Shown one piece after another: positions 42,109-50,927 of a stretch of 64,000 bases of DNA. The position numbers and the translations under genes were made by a program. The notes beneath the pieces are model-generated. The model searched no databases. It was not told the DNA's origin and worked only from the letters and a program-made list of their open reading frames with translations. The stretch's first letter is position 1. Every line of letters begins with the position of its first letter. Source of the stretch: Streptomyces sp. NBC_01478. Its GTDB lineage: Bacteria; Actinomycetota; Actinomycetes; Streptomycetales; Streptomycetaceae. The DNA is taken from positions 248,001-312,000 of the forward strand of contig NZ_CP109444.1 of assembly GCF_036227225.1 (NCBI RefSeq), read 5' to 3'.

Positions 42109-43389
42109 TTAGTTGGCCTCCCCCAGGTAGCTCAGGGCTCGGCGGAAGTCATCGAGGGCGGGCCCGTACTCGCGGGCGGCGGTGTGGAACGTCGATCGGT
42201 CTATCAGGATCTTGGCCAGTGTCGGGGTTCCGACTGCCGGGTTGTGCTGGGTCAGCTGGCGGGCCAGGCCCACTCCGTCGTCGAACAGGGAGCGCACTCG
42301 CTCCGCGAAACGGTCGGCGTGCTCCCAGTAGACGGCGGAGCGGACCGTGAGGACCCGGTGCAGCCGGACCAGTTCGGCCAGGTACTGGTCGGGATCTTCA
42401 GCGGCTCGCAGAGCAAGGGTGTCCACTTCCTCACGCAGAGCGATACGGCTGTCGAAGTAGCGCTGCCTGGCATCGGCGGACCACCGCAAAGGCGTCGCCC
42501 CCGAAGGCGGACGCGGTCCACCGGACGTCGGCCGCTCGCTGTCGGCGCCGGAGAAGGAAAGCAGCACCGCCCAATAGGACGCCTGGTAGCCGCCCCCGGA
42601 CCTGCGCTCACCGGTGGCGGCCAACTCCGTCAGCACGGCGAGTGCCTCTTGCCGTACGGCGGCCGCCTGCTCGCCTCGGCCGCAGGCGTCGAGCATCTGC
42701 GCGTACCCGATCAGAGAGTAGAGATGGCAGGCCATCGGGCCGCGGTCGTTCGCGGCCTCGACCGCTTGCATGCTGACGAGTGTCTCGAACGCGGCGAGTG
42801 CTTCGCCGAACCGGCCGGCGTCATGGAGCGCGGCGATCCACTCCAGGAGTGACCATGCGAGCGCCCCCTCACCGGGCCCGTTGGGCAGGATCGCCGCGAC
42901 CCACTCGGTCAGGGCATCGGCAGCCTCGGCATAGCGGCCTTCCTCGGAGAGACCGGCAGCCCAGTCACTCAGCCCCTTGACCGCAGGGTTTCCGGATAGT
43001 TCGGACTGCGCTCGACCGATGGCGAGCATCTCGGCGCGCATGGCGAGCCCTTCGGCGCGCCGGCCCAGGGTGTACAGCTCTCTCTGGCAGGTGTTGAGTG
43101 CCTCGTACAGAAGATCCGCACGGGCAGGTTCGGCCGGATCGATGGCCCGCGCCGCGGCCACCCCCTCCTCACACAGCGCGAGACAGGCTGGATGCCGCTT
43201 GCCGGAGCTGGTGTCGTAGCTCAGGCGTTGCAGGGCTTTGGCCAGGCGGGGCAGGTAGCCGGCAGGGCTGACCTGGGCGAGTACCCGGTAGGCGTCGACT
43301 TCCTCGCGTGGAGTGCGGCGTCCCGACGCGAGCAGTACGTTCCGTGCCCACAAGATGTCGTCCTGATCGACTTTCCCCGAGTGATTCAT
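42109..43389 (-). CDS. TPR-like repeat protein of unknown function
   Basis: This 426-residue soluble protein is made mainly of helix pairs with a TPR-like rhythm, for example LGRRAEGLAMRAEMLAIGRA, SEEGRYAEAADALTEWVA and LHDAGRFGEALAAFETLVSM. No catalytic or DNA-binding motif is seen. It resembles the uncharacterised tetratricopeptide proteins scattered in Streptomyces. ATG 43389 was chosen as the first start before a clean repeat domain; the ribosome site is weak. It lies between an IS5 element and a truncated ISAzo13 transposase. Confidence 0.7.
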   Translation of the reverse strand: MNHSGKVDQDDILWARNVLLASGRRTPREEVDAYRVLAQVSPAGYLPRLAKALQRLSYDTSSGKRHPACLALCEEGVAAARAIDPAEPARADLLYEALNTCQRELYTLGRRAEGLAMRAEMLAIGRAQSELSGNPAVKGLSDWAAGLSEEGRYAEAADALTEWVAAILPNGPGEGALAWSLLEWIAALHDAGRFGEALAAFETLVSMQAVEAANDRGPMACHLYSLIGYAQMLDACGRGEQAAAVRQEALAVLTELAATGERRSGGGYQASYWAVLLSFSGADSERPTSGGPRPPSGATPLRWSADARQRYFDSRIALREEVDTLALRAAEDPDQYLAELVRLHRVLTVRSAVYWEHADRFAERVRSLFDDGVGLARQLTQHNPAVGTPTLAKILIDRSTFHTAAREYGPALDDFRRALSYLGEAN

Positions 43390-43450
43390 AGCGGAGATTC
43401 TGGGTGTCTCGGCGAGGGCCGAACAAGCCTGACGACCTGTGCCGTTCGTC

Positions 43451-44680
43451 CTACGCAAACACCCTCTGACCTGTCATGATGGGGGTGTCATCACTCCCCC
43501 GGGATTGTCGGTAAGCCCTGCTATCGCAGCCTGCCGAATGCCCTCCGGGGATGAGCGTGTCAGAACGGCCTTGCACTGGCGTCCAAGACGACCGATCCTG
43601 CGCTGCGGTCAGCGCCCGGGGACGGTGCTGATCGTCAGGTCGCGGAGGTACCAGTCGAGTCGGTTGCCTTCCGCTTCTCGAGCTCGCTTGACGTAGGTGA
43701 ACCCCGCCCGTCGTGCGACGACCGCCGGCCGGGGGTTTTCCGGGTCCACTTGGATCACCCCTTCGGCTGCCGCGTACCGGCCAGACCAGACAGACCGCAC
43801 GTGTCGCCAGCCCTTGCCCTCGCCAACTGGGGTGGAGCCCGTAGGCGATGTTGACCTGCCCGGCGGCCAAGCCCGGCGCATGGAAGCGGAGGTCGATGGT
43901 GCCGACAAGGCTGAGCGAGGTGTCGTGATCGGTACCGACGTTCACCCAGCCGCTGTCGCGGGCCAAATCATCGATGCCAAAGGGTATCGCCGCCTCGACG
44001 TCGGGGCCGATGAAGCAGAAGCTGTGGTCCTCCACCTGCACCGGATCGCCGACGGGGCGCCATTGCCGTCCGGGGTTCGGCATCTGACCCAGATGCTCCT
44101 TCTCCTTGGCATCGATACTGATCACCGGCTGCCCGCCGGCCTGACGCTCCTTGACCTGTTCGTTGATGTAGCGGAACTGCGCGTCCCGATCAGGGTGTTG
44201 CCTGCCCTCCAGCGTCTTGGCACTGGCCTGCAGACTGAAACCCTGCCCCTTCAGCAGCCGGCCGATGGTCGGAGCGGAGACCGGGTGCCCTTGCCCGGTC
44301 AGCTCCTCGGCGAGGTTGCGCAGGGACTTGGGCGTCCAGCGCCGCGGCGACATCGGATCACCCCGTTCGTCCGGCTCCACCAGCCTCAGCAACGCCGGAA
44401 CCAGGGAAAGATCTTGTTCCTCGACGGGCTTGCGGCCACCCCCGGGACGCCGGACGCACCCGTCCTGCAACGGATCCGCACCGGCCTCCAGCTCGAACAC
44501 ACCGTTGCGAACCGTGGTCTCGCTCACCCCTGCCACCCGCGCCACAGCCCGTACCCCACCATGTCCGAGCAATCGCGCCTCCTGCCCCAGCATCAGACGC
44601 CGCTGGCGCTCGTTCAGATGCGGCAACACGACCTGGAACCGCGGCGCGAGCTGGTCTGGAACGTCGTCGGCGAAACTCAT
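43451..44680 (-). pseudogene. Chimera: truncated ISAzo13-family transposase joined to a GNAT acetyltransferase remnant
   Basis: The N-terminal 254 residues from ATG 44680 are ISAzo13-type transposase (LNERQRRLMLGQEARLLGHG, RRWTPKSLRNLAEELTGQGH, VISIDAKEKEHLGQMPNPGR with the first Asp, GWVNVGTDHDT). At about 43918 the sequence switches without a stop to a GNAT fold: LVGTIDLRFHAPGLAAGQVN and GLHPSWRGQGLATRAVCLVW, containing the acetyl-CoA loop. Near 43780 the GNAT continues in a different frame (AAEGVIQVDPENPRPAVVAR, RAGFTYVKRAREAEGN, to about 43609), while the fused frame runs on as nonsense. Both parents are incomplete. Confidence 0.75.
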
Positions 44681-44820
44681 ACCAGAGCAACGGGATTGTC
44701 CTATGAAGCCGTATCTCAACCGAACGTGATCGCTTGATTTTTGCTGGTCAGGCATGGTCTAGCTCGGAATTAGGGAGGCATCCGGCGTCTTGTTTCCGCT
44801 CCGTGAGCGAGGGGTGCGCG

Positions 44821-45345
44821 ATGGCGTCGGAGCTGGGAATGTTGGAGGAGCGGGAGACAGCGGCCCGGGTGCGGGTGGAAGGGCTGCGGGAGGAAGTCGC
44901 CCGGTTGGCTGAGGTGTTGGAGGCCGCTGAGATCGAGCTGGACCGGCGGGTGATCGCGCGGGAAGAGCTGGTCGAGGCCCTAGCAGCCTCGGCTGTCGAG
45001 ACCACCGCCGTGATCGAGGCCGAGGCGGAGCGGGAAACCGTGCCCTCGCCCTCGCCGCCGGGCTCGATCGTGCCGCCTTGGCGCGAAGGATTGCCGGTGA
45101 CGGTGCTGGCGCCGGACTACCAACGGATCCTGGGCGTGCTCGACGAGCGGCAGCCGGCGGGCCAAGAACCGATGAAGGCCAAGGAGATCACGGCGGAGCT
45201 GGGCCTTCAGACGACGTCGGCGAAGGTCGAGGGGGTGCGCTCGAGGGCCAGGCGCCTGGCGGAGCGCGGGTGGATCGTGCAGGAGACGTCGGGGATGTTC
45301 AGCGCCGGCCGGCGGCCCGTGCCAGACGCCGCCCCATCCGCGTGA
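44821..45345 (+). CDS. Hypothetical coiled-coil/HTH protein next to IS5 transposase
   Basis: This 174-residue protein begins with a charged coiled coil (about 5-55; LEERETAARVRVEGLREEVA, RLAEVLEAAEIELDRRV). A Pro-rich linker follows, then a winged-helix-like end (about 95-160; YQRILGVLDERQPAGQEPMK, ITAELGLQTTSAKVEGVRSR, then ARRLAERGWIVQETSGMFSA). Similar proteins commonly accompany IS elements in Streptomyces, but no function is known. Its 3' end overlaps the convergent transposase by 47 bp. The start ATG 44821 follows GAGCGAGGGG. Confidence 0.7.
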   Translation: MASELGMLEERETAARVRVEGLREEVARLAEVLEAAEIELDRRVIAREELVEALAASAVETTAVIEAEAERETVPSPSPPGSIVPPWREGLPVTVLAPDYQRILGVLDERQPAGQEPMKAKEITAELGLQTTSAKVEGVRSRARRLAERGWIVQETSGMFSAGRRPVPDAAPSA

Positions 45346-46213
45346 CCATCGACCACCGGATCATCGCATCGCTGCTGGCCGGCAACGTCTCGTAGTCCCG
45401 GGCCAGTCGGCGCGAATGCATCAACCACGCGAACGTGCGCTCCACCACCCAGCGCCTCGGCAGCACCACGAAGCCCTCCATATCGTCGGTGCGCTTGACG
45501 ACCTGAAGGGTGAGCGCGAGTTTGTTCCGGCACCAGTCGGCCAGGTCGCCGGTGTAACCGCCGTCGGCCCAGACCAGGCAGATGTCACGGTGCAGGCGGC
45601 GCAGCCGCTGCAGCAGGCCCACTGCGGCATCCCGGTCCCCGACGTTCGCGGCGGTCACCGCGACGACCAGCAGCAGACCGAAGCAGTCGGTCACGATGTG
45701 CCGCTTGCGGCCGCCCACCTTCTTCCCGCCGTCCCAGCCGCGCGAGACGGACGGCACCTAGGCCGCGGTCTTCACCGACTGCGCGTCGATGATCCCGGCC
45801 GTCGGCTCCGCCTCACGCCCCTCCCGCTCACGCACCCGCCCGCGCAGCCGGTCGTGGAACTCTGCGATCAGCCCGTGCTCGCGCCAGCGGCGGAAGAAGG
45901 CGTAAACCCGGCCCCAATCAGGGAAGTCCACGGGCATCGCCCGCCAGGAGATCCCGCCCGCGACCAGGTAACGGATCGCGTCCAGCAGCTGGCGGTGGCA
46001 GTAGCCCTCGGGCTGCCCGCCTCTGCCCTGGAGCCAGGCCGGCACCGGCAGCAAAGGCCGGACGGCCGCCCATTCCGCGTCCGACATGTCGGAGGGATAC
46101 CGGCGCTCCCGGTCCGGATGGTCGGCCGCGTTGCCGTACACATGCGCGAGGCAGTCACACGATGGAGCAGCCGAGTTGAACTGAACGGGTTCGGACGCGT
46201 ACAGCAACGACAC
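45299..46213 (-). pseudogene. IS5-family transposase with a single in-frame TAG
   Basis: The frame reads RYPSDMSDAEWAAVRPLLPV, GISWRAMPVDFPDWGRVYAF, then AGIIDAQSVKTAA. It hits TAG at 45758-45760 and continues in the same frame [60 protein letters not shown] to a normal stop at 45299. All DDE motifs are present, so one base change would restore it. Element ends were not resolved. Confidence 0.85.
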
Positions 46214-46398
46214 CAGGGCCTCCCGGCACTGCCCGGTCGGATTCGCATCCCCGAGCTACCGAGAGGCCCGGTCTTCATGCGCGTACCGCCGGAAGATCAC
46301 CCGGCCAGGAACCCTGTTCGATCTGCACGTCCGTGATCCGTTGAGCGGCTTCTCACTGAAGGCGACGTGGGAGCTACCAGATCCCCTCCAGCGGTGCA

Positions 46399-47601
46399 TC
46401 AGTCCTGGATGAGGGCCAGTTGCTTCTGGATTTCGCGGGGGTTGGTGTCGCCAGCGACCTTCTGCAGAAGCGGGGTGTGGTCGAGGATGAAGTCGCGGAC
46501 CGGCCGCAGTGGTGCCGGCGCGTGGTGGAAGACCTGGCCGAGAATCCATGCCTGCTGGACCTGCCGGGCGGTGTGGGGCTTGCGCGGGTCCTCGTAGCTT
46601 TGCAGCGCACGCTGTACGGCGGTGAGGTCGGTGAGGTCGACGCCGCGCAGGGCCCGGCCGAGGAAGTAGCCGTCCTCGATGGACATGCCCGCGCCGTAGG
46701 CGGCGTAGGGAGAGGTCGGGTGTGCTGCGTCGCCTACGAGGGTGGACCGTCCCTTGGACCACTGCTGCAGGCGGGGCCGGTCGCGCAGCACCCAGCGTTG
46801 GACGTTGTCCGGCTCTGTCTGGGCGATCAGTCCGGGCAGGGGCGCGGGGAACTCCGCGGCCAACGCGGTGGCCGCGGCCTTGAGGTCGGACGGTGCCGGG
46901 GCGTCGGGGTCGGTGGCGGTGAGTACCCACCACTGGGAGCCGTCGCGGCCCTTGTGCCGGATCGATGTCCAGCTTCCCTGCACGGTCCTGCTGTGCGTCA
47001 GGACGGACTTGTTCGGTTCGGTGCCGTCGACGTCGGTGAAGGTGAATCCGCCGAAGATGTGCAGTCGGTGCTCGCGCTTGGGCGTATCCCCCCATAGCGT
47101 GCGCCGTACCAGCGAGTCGATGCCGTCGGCGCCGACCAGTACGTCGTGCTCGGCTGTGGTGCCGTCGGCGAAGTGCAGAGTGACCGCGTGGTCGTTCTGC
47201 TCGATCCGGGTCACCTGCTGGTTGAACCGGAGGGTGCCCGGCGGGATGGCGGCGAGCATCCGCTCGTACAGTTCGGGCCTCAGCAGTCCGATGAAGCCGC
47301 CGCCGTATGCGCGCTTGGTCTCCGGGTCTTGCCTGACGTGCGCGCGCACGTGGCCCCGGAGGTTGCGGAACTCGGAATCCGTGGGGGAGCCGAGGTCTTC
47401 GGTGTCCACTCCGAGGATGCGGAGCGCCTTCAGGGGCGGCGGCCACAGGTTGAGGATGTTGCCGGCCGGCCGCGCCTCGCGGTAGCGCTCGTAGACGGCG
47501 ACCTCGTGACCGGCCTGGGCTATGGACAGGGCCGCGGCCATACCGGCCGGACCGGCGCCGAGGACGGCGACTCGGCCGCCGGGGTTGTTCGGCATGAGCA
47601 T
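46399..47601 (-). CDS. FAD-dependent monooxygenase (class A flavoprotein hydroxylase)
   Basis: At 400 residues it has a single-component flavoprotein layout. FAD fold GAGPAG is at residues 15-20 (VAVLGAGPAGMAAALSIAQA). The DG motif is VLVGADGIDSLVRRTLWGD near 160, and the GD motif is STLVGDAAHPTSPYAAYGAG near 290. The family hydroxylates aromatic or polyketide compounds and often inactivates antibiotics. The start ATG 47601 has GAGG eight bases upstream; ATG 47595 and ATG 47619 are alternatives. It is divergent from a TetR gene with two palindromic operators between, the usual arrangement for an inducible detoxification gene. Substrate unknown. Confidence 0.9.
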   Translation of the reverse strand: MLMPNNPGGRVAVLGAGPAGMAAALSIAQAGHEVAVYERYREARPAGNILNLWPPPLKALRILGVDTEDLGSPTDSEFRNLRGHVRAHVRQDPETKRAYGGGFIGLLRPELYERMLAAIPPGTLRFNQQVTRIEQNDHAVTLHFADGTTAEHDVLVGADGIDSLVRRTLWGDTPKREHRLHIFGGFTFTDVDGTEPNKSVLTHSRTVQGSWTSIRHKGRDGSQWWVLTATDPDAPAPSDLKAAATALAAEFPAPLPGLIAQTEPDNVQRWVLRDRPRLQQWSKGRSTLVGDAAHPTSPYAAYGAGMSIEDGYFLGRALRGVDLTDLTAVQRALQSYEDPRKPHTARQVQQAWILGQVFHHAPAPLRPVRDFILDHTPLLQKVAGDTNPREIQKQLALIQD

Positions 47602-47628
47602 GGGGACACCTCGCGTCATCGAGAGGAA

Positions 47629-47648
47629 ACAGTAGCAAGCGCTACTGT
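47629..47648. promoter_or_regulatory. TetR operator 1 between monooxygenase and regulator
   Basis: ACAGTAGCAAGCGCTACTGT has perfect 8-bp arms around AAGC. It lies 28 bp before the monooxygenase start and 76 bp before the TetR start. Confidence 0.75.
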
Positions 47649-47658
47649 TAGCCGCAGA

Positions 47659-47676
47659 CTGTAGTGTGGACTACGG
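47659..47676. promoter_or_regulatory. TetR operator 2 between monooxygenase and regulator
   Basis: CTGTAGTGTGGACTACGG contains GTAGT-N4-ACTAC, the same spacing as the neighbouring perfect palindrome 10 bp away. It probably serves the regulator promoter. Confidence 0.65.
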
Positions 47677-47723
47677 TTCGGTCAACTCCTGTGCACGCAC
47701 CCGGGGAACGAGAGGCTGAGGTC

Positions 47724-48380
47724 ATGGGCGAGGCCCAAGCAGCGCAAGCGGCCGATTTGGAGATCCGGCCGCCCAGGCAGCGTCGCAGTCGCGAGGCGTG
47801 GAACCGGGTGCTCGATGCCGGAGTGTCGATCCTGGAGGACGGTGGGTACGAGGCGTTCACCATCGCCGCCGTATGTGAGCGGGCCGGGGTCGCGCCGCCG
47901 GCGATCTATGCCCGCACAACCAGCAAGGACGCTCTTTTCCTTGCCGTCTACGAGCACGGCATCCAGCACCTGCGCGCGGAGCAGCAGGTCTTCTCTGACA
48001 ACAGCCGATGGGCAGACCTGTCCGCGGCCGAACTCGTCCGCGCAGCAGTGGCCGAAACGATCGGCATGTTCCTGCGCCACGAACTATTCCTACGGGCCGT
48101 CGTCCTGACCTCCGCGTCACATCCTGAGATCCGGCGCCGAGGTTCCCGCTACAGCCAGGAGCTCGGGAACGGATTCGCCAAGGTGGTCCTTCGGGTGGCG
48201 GACGCCATCACGCTCCCCGATGTCGAGACTGCGGTGCACTCCTGCTTCAGCACCGTCTTCGCCGCGTCGGTCATCCGTGTCGCCTACGGCCCGGGATTCG
48301 CTAGGCCTGCAACTGTCGAAGACGACGCCTTCATCGCTGATCTGGCAGAGACGGCGGTGCGCTACCTGCTGTCTGCCTGA
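47724..48380 (+). CDS. TetR-family transcriptional regulator
   Basis: The 218-residue protein has its HTH at about 22-68 (SREAWNRVLDAGVSILEDGG, FTIAAVCERAGVAPPAIYAR, then TTSKDALFLAVYEHG) and a helical ligand domain. ATG 47724 follows GAGG seven bases upstream; earlier in-frame starts would overlap operator 2. It most likely represses the divergent FAD monooxygenase and itself and responds to that enzyme's substrate or a related compound. Confidence 0.9.
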   Translation: MGEAQAAQAADLEIRPPRQRRSREAWNRVLDAGVSILEDGGYEAFTIAAVCERAGVAPPAIYARTTSKDALFLAVYEHGIQHLRAEQQVFSDNSRWADLSAAELVRAAVAETIGMFLRHELFLRAVVLTSASHPEIRRRGSRYSQELGNGFAKVVLRVADAITLPDVETAVHSCFSTVFAASVIRVAYGPGFARPATVEDDAFIADLAETAVRYLLSA

Positions 48381-48532
48381 GGGCTTTCGTCCCGAACCTC
48401 TGTCATCTACGGCACCACTGTCCCTCAGCATGACCACACAGTGACGGGATCAAGCGCTGACACGCACGACCGAAGCACCCGGTTCAGAAACAGGCTCTAT
48501 GAAAGCAACGGGTTGTTCCTTGACGGCTCCAC

Positions 48533-49012
48533 TTCGTCCGAGACGTCTTCGGTGTGATCGAAAAGGGCTCAGGAGAGATGGTCGCCGCGACCATCCGCAC
48601 CGTCTTCGCGCAAACCACCGGCGAGGCCGTCCGCACCCAGCCGAACGTGGTGGCCGACATGCTCGGACGGCAGTTCCCCCAGGTCAAGAGGATGCTGCTG
48701 GACGCCGCGGTCAACATCACCGCATTCGCCGACTTCCCGCCCGCGCACTGGAAGAAGATCTGGTCCACCAACCCGCTGGAACGCCTGAACCGGGAGACCA
48801 AACGGCGGGCTGACGTCGTCCAGGTCTTCCCCAACCCAGCAGCCCTGGACCGGCTCACCGCCGCGGTCCTGGCCGAACTGCACGATATACGGCAGGTCTT
48901 CGACCGCCGCTACCTCTCCGAAGCCTCCATGGCCGAACTCCTCACGACGCAGCCGACCACGGACGATCACCAGTTTCCGCCACAGCAGAAACCGAATCAG
49001 CTCGACCAGTGA
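48533..49012 (+). pseudogene. IS256/mutator-type transposase, C-terminal remnant
   Basis: The frame reads FVRDVFGVIEKGSGEMVAAT, IRTVFAQTTGEAVRTQPNVV, then FADFPPAHWKKIWSTNPLER and LNRETKRRADVVQVFPNPAA with the catalytic Glu region, ending TGA at 49012. The N-terminal two-thirds are missing and several conserved positions have changed. It is inactive. Confidence 0.85.
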
Positions 49013-49427
49013 CTACACCACTCGGCGGGACACCATCGGGACGGCCGCCGACCGGCCCATCTGCGGCACCTTGGCCGTCGTGGCCGAAGAGTGCGGCGAG
49101 ATCCACAGCTCCGGGGGCTGCGCGGTGAGGGATCCAAGCACCCGTTCCGTATCTTCGACAAGATCGAGAAACAGTACAGATTCCATGACGCCGTGTGTGG
49201 AAGTTCTGCAAAAATCCGGAGACCGCCCGGAGAGGGGCTAGGAGCTGTCCGACGGGTCGTGTGAGCTGATCAGGGCCGTGGCTTAGGCGCAGATGAGCTT
49301 CTCCAAAGGCGTCGTCGTCGGGCTCGCGGGCACTGAGAGCTCGTCGTCAATCCGCTCACCCTTGCCTGCGTCGGTCGGTTGAGGAATTTGGTTGCGGTGG
49401 ATCAGGCGGATGCGGTGATACTCCGGC
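49013..49427. other. Unassigned region with an IS-like inverted repeat end
   Basis: I see no gene here. At 49240-49264 a sequence starting AGGAGCTGTCCGACGGGTCG matches, inverted and with 21 of 25 identities, the sequence at 50899-50923 beyond the IS5 transposase. It therefore looks like a transposon end. Confidence 0.5.
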
Positions 49428-49877
49428 ATGAGTAGAGACGCCGAGGTCATCGTGCTTGCCCGCTGGTCGGACGAGGTGATGGAACCGCTGACCCAGGACC
49501 ACCCGGAACGCACGTGGCGAGGCCGCTTCGTCCCGATAGCGGGGCACTGGGGCTACGAGTTCGGGTGGGCCCTGCAGTTCGAGAAAATGCGTGCCCGCAA
49601 GGGCCTGCTCAGGCACCTGGAGTCGCTGCCGTGGCCGCATCCGCAGACGGTGCAAGTTCTGCTTCGCGACCAGGACGACGACTGCTTCGGGCTATGGATG
49701 TTCCAGGAGGGCCGGCTGGTGGAAGTCACCATTCCGCGCACCGAGCGTTTCCACCAGCCGGCGCCGCCCAATGAGGACTTCGAACCCGACCCGGGCATGC
49801 TGCTGCGCACCGACCAAAACACGGCTCTGCCCGAGCAGACCCCGGAAGCACGCCGCGACACCCGCTCACCCTGGTAG
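49428..49877 (+). CDS. Hypothetical protein between IS-like ends
   Basis: This 149-residue soluble protein has no motif I recognise. It is rich in aromatic and charged residues (for example WRGRFVPIAGHWGYEFGWAL, then LLRDQDDDCFGLWMFQEGRL) and ends in a Pro/Arg-rich tail. Codon use is normal for Streptomyces, so it is probably real. It lies inside the pair of inverted ends at 49240 and 50899, together with an IS5 transposase, and may be passenger DNA. Confidence 0.6.
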   Translation: MSRDAEVIVLARWSDEVMEPLTQDHPERTWRGRFVPIAGHWGYEFGWALQFEKMRARKGLLRHLESLPWPHPQTVQVLLRDQDDDCFGLWMFQEGRLVEVTIPRTERFHQPAPPNEDFEPDPGMLLRTDQNTALPEQTPEARRDTRSPW

Positions 49878-49983
49878 ACCGAGTTCGACAGCTCATCTCG
49901 GGACGTCAGGGCTGTCGACGCGCGCCTACTCAGCGAACTGCGCCACCACTACCCAGGTGCCGATAACCTCTGAATGAGGCGTT

Positions 49984-50868
49984 TCACTGCGGACGGAGCC
50001 ATAGGCGGATCGCGGCCACGGCGACCGTCCCGTGGAAGACGTAGGCCCGTTTGTCGAAGCGCGTGGCGACGGCTCGGAAGTTCTTGAGCCGGTTGATGGT
50101 CCGCTCGACCTCGTTGCGGCGGCGGTAGATCGTCTTGTCGAAGCCTGTGGGCCGGCCTCCTTGGCTGCCGCGGCGCCGGCGGTTGGCCCGCTGGTCTCTC
50201 GGCTCGGGGATCGTGTGCTTGATCTGGCGTCTGCGCAGGTGGCGCCGATTACGGCGTGATGAGTACGCCTTATCTCCCCCGACATGGTCGGGCCGAGTGC
50301 GCGGTCGTCCACCAGCCTGCCGGGGCACATGGATCTCTTCCAGGACGGGAATCATCTGCGGTGCGTCCCCCCACTGGCCGGGCGTGATGACAAACGCGAG
50401 CGGGCGACACCCACCTTCCCCCGCAAGGTGGATCTTGCTCGAGAGCCCGCCTCGCGAGCGTCCCAGGGCCTCATCGGGACGGTGACGGGCCGGGCTCCTG
50501 CGCCGAACGGGGATTTTCGGGGCACGGGTGGAGGCACCAGCCGCGTGCTGATGAGCGCGGCAGGTCGTGGAATCGGCGCTGCCCATGCTCCAGTCGATCC
50601 GGCCCTCGGCATCGGCGTCGGCCTGGACGGCCCGCAGGATCCTCTCCCACGTGCCGTCCGCCGACCACCTGCGATGACGATCGTGAACCGTCTTCCAGCT
50701 GCCGAAGCAGGGAGGCAGGCCCCGCCAGGGGAGGCCGGTCCGCTGCCGGAACAGAATCCCGTTGATCACACGGCGGTGGGATTGCCAGCGTCCACCCCGC
50801 CCGCGATTCGTCGGCAAGTGCGGCTCCAGTCGAGCCCACTCTTCATCCGAAAGATCTCCCCGCCCCAT
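49984..50868 (-). CDS. IS5-family transposase, intact
   Basis: The 294-residue protein has an N-terminal DUF4096 segment (DLSDEEWARLEPHLPTNRGR, LPWRGLPPCFGSWKTVHDRH). A DDE core follows, with first Asp in GRIDWSMGSADSTTCRAHQH, second in HVGGDKAYSSRRNRRHL and Glu in YRRRNEVERTINRLKNFRAV. There is no frameshift or stop, unlike most other IS copies in the window, so it may be functional. Confidence 0.9.
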   Translation of the reverse strand: MGRGDLSDEEWARLEPHLPTNRGRGGRWQSHRRVINGILFRQRTGLPWRGLPPCFGSWKTVHDRHRRWSADGTWERILRAVQADADAEGRIDWSMGSADSTTCRAHQHAAGASTRAPKIPVRRRSPARHRPDEALGRSRGGLSSKIHLAGEGGCRPLAFVITPGQWGDAPQMIPVLEEIHVPRQAGGRPRTRPDHVGGDKAYSSRRNRRHLRRRQIKHTIPEPRDQRANRRRRGSQGGRPTGFDKTIYRRRNEVERTINRLKNFRAVATRFDKRAYVFHGTVAVAAIRLWLRPQ

Positions 50869-50927
50869 GGCCCACGGAACGAGTGCCCAGCGGGAGCGTC
50901 ACGCGACCCATCGGACACGTCCTAAGC

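Larger units (their letters stand above)
49240..50923. mobile_element. Inverted-repeat-bounded segment with IS5 transposase and a passenger gene
   Basis: Outer ends of 25 bp (left AGGAGCTGTCCGACGGGTCG..., right complementary to AGGACGTGTCCGATGGGTCG...) share 21 positions in inverted orientation. They enclose a hypothetical gene and an intact IS5-type transposase. The distance is longer than a normal IS5 element, so it may be a transposon with cargo or the outer ends of two related IS copies. Confidence 0.5.
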
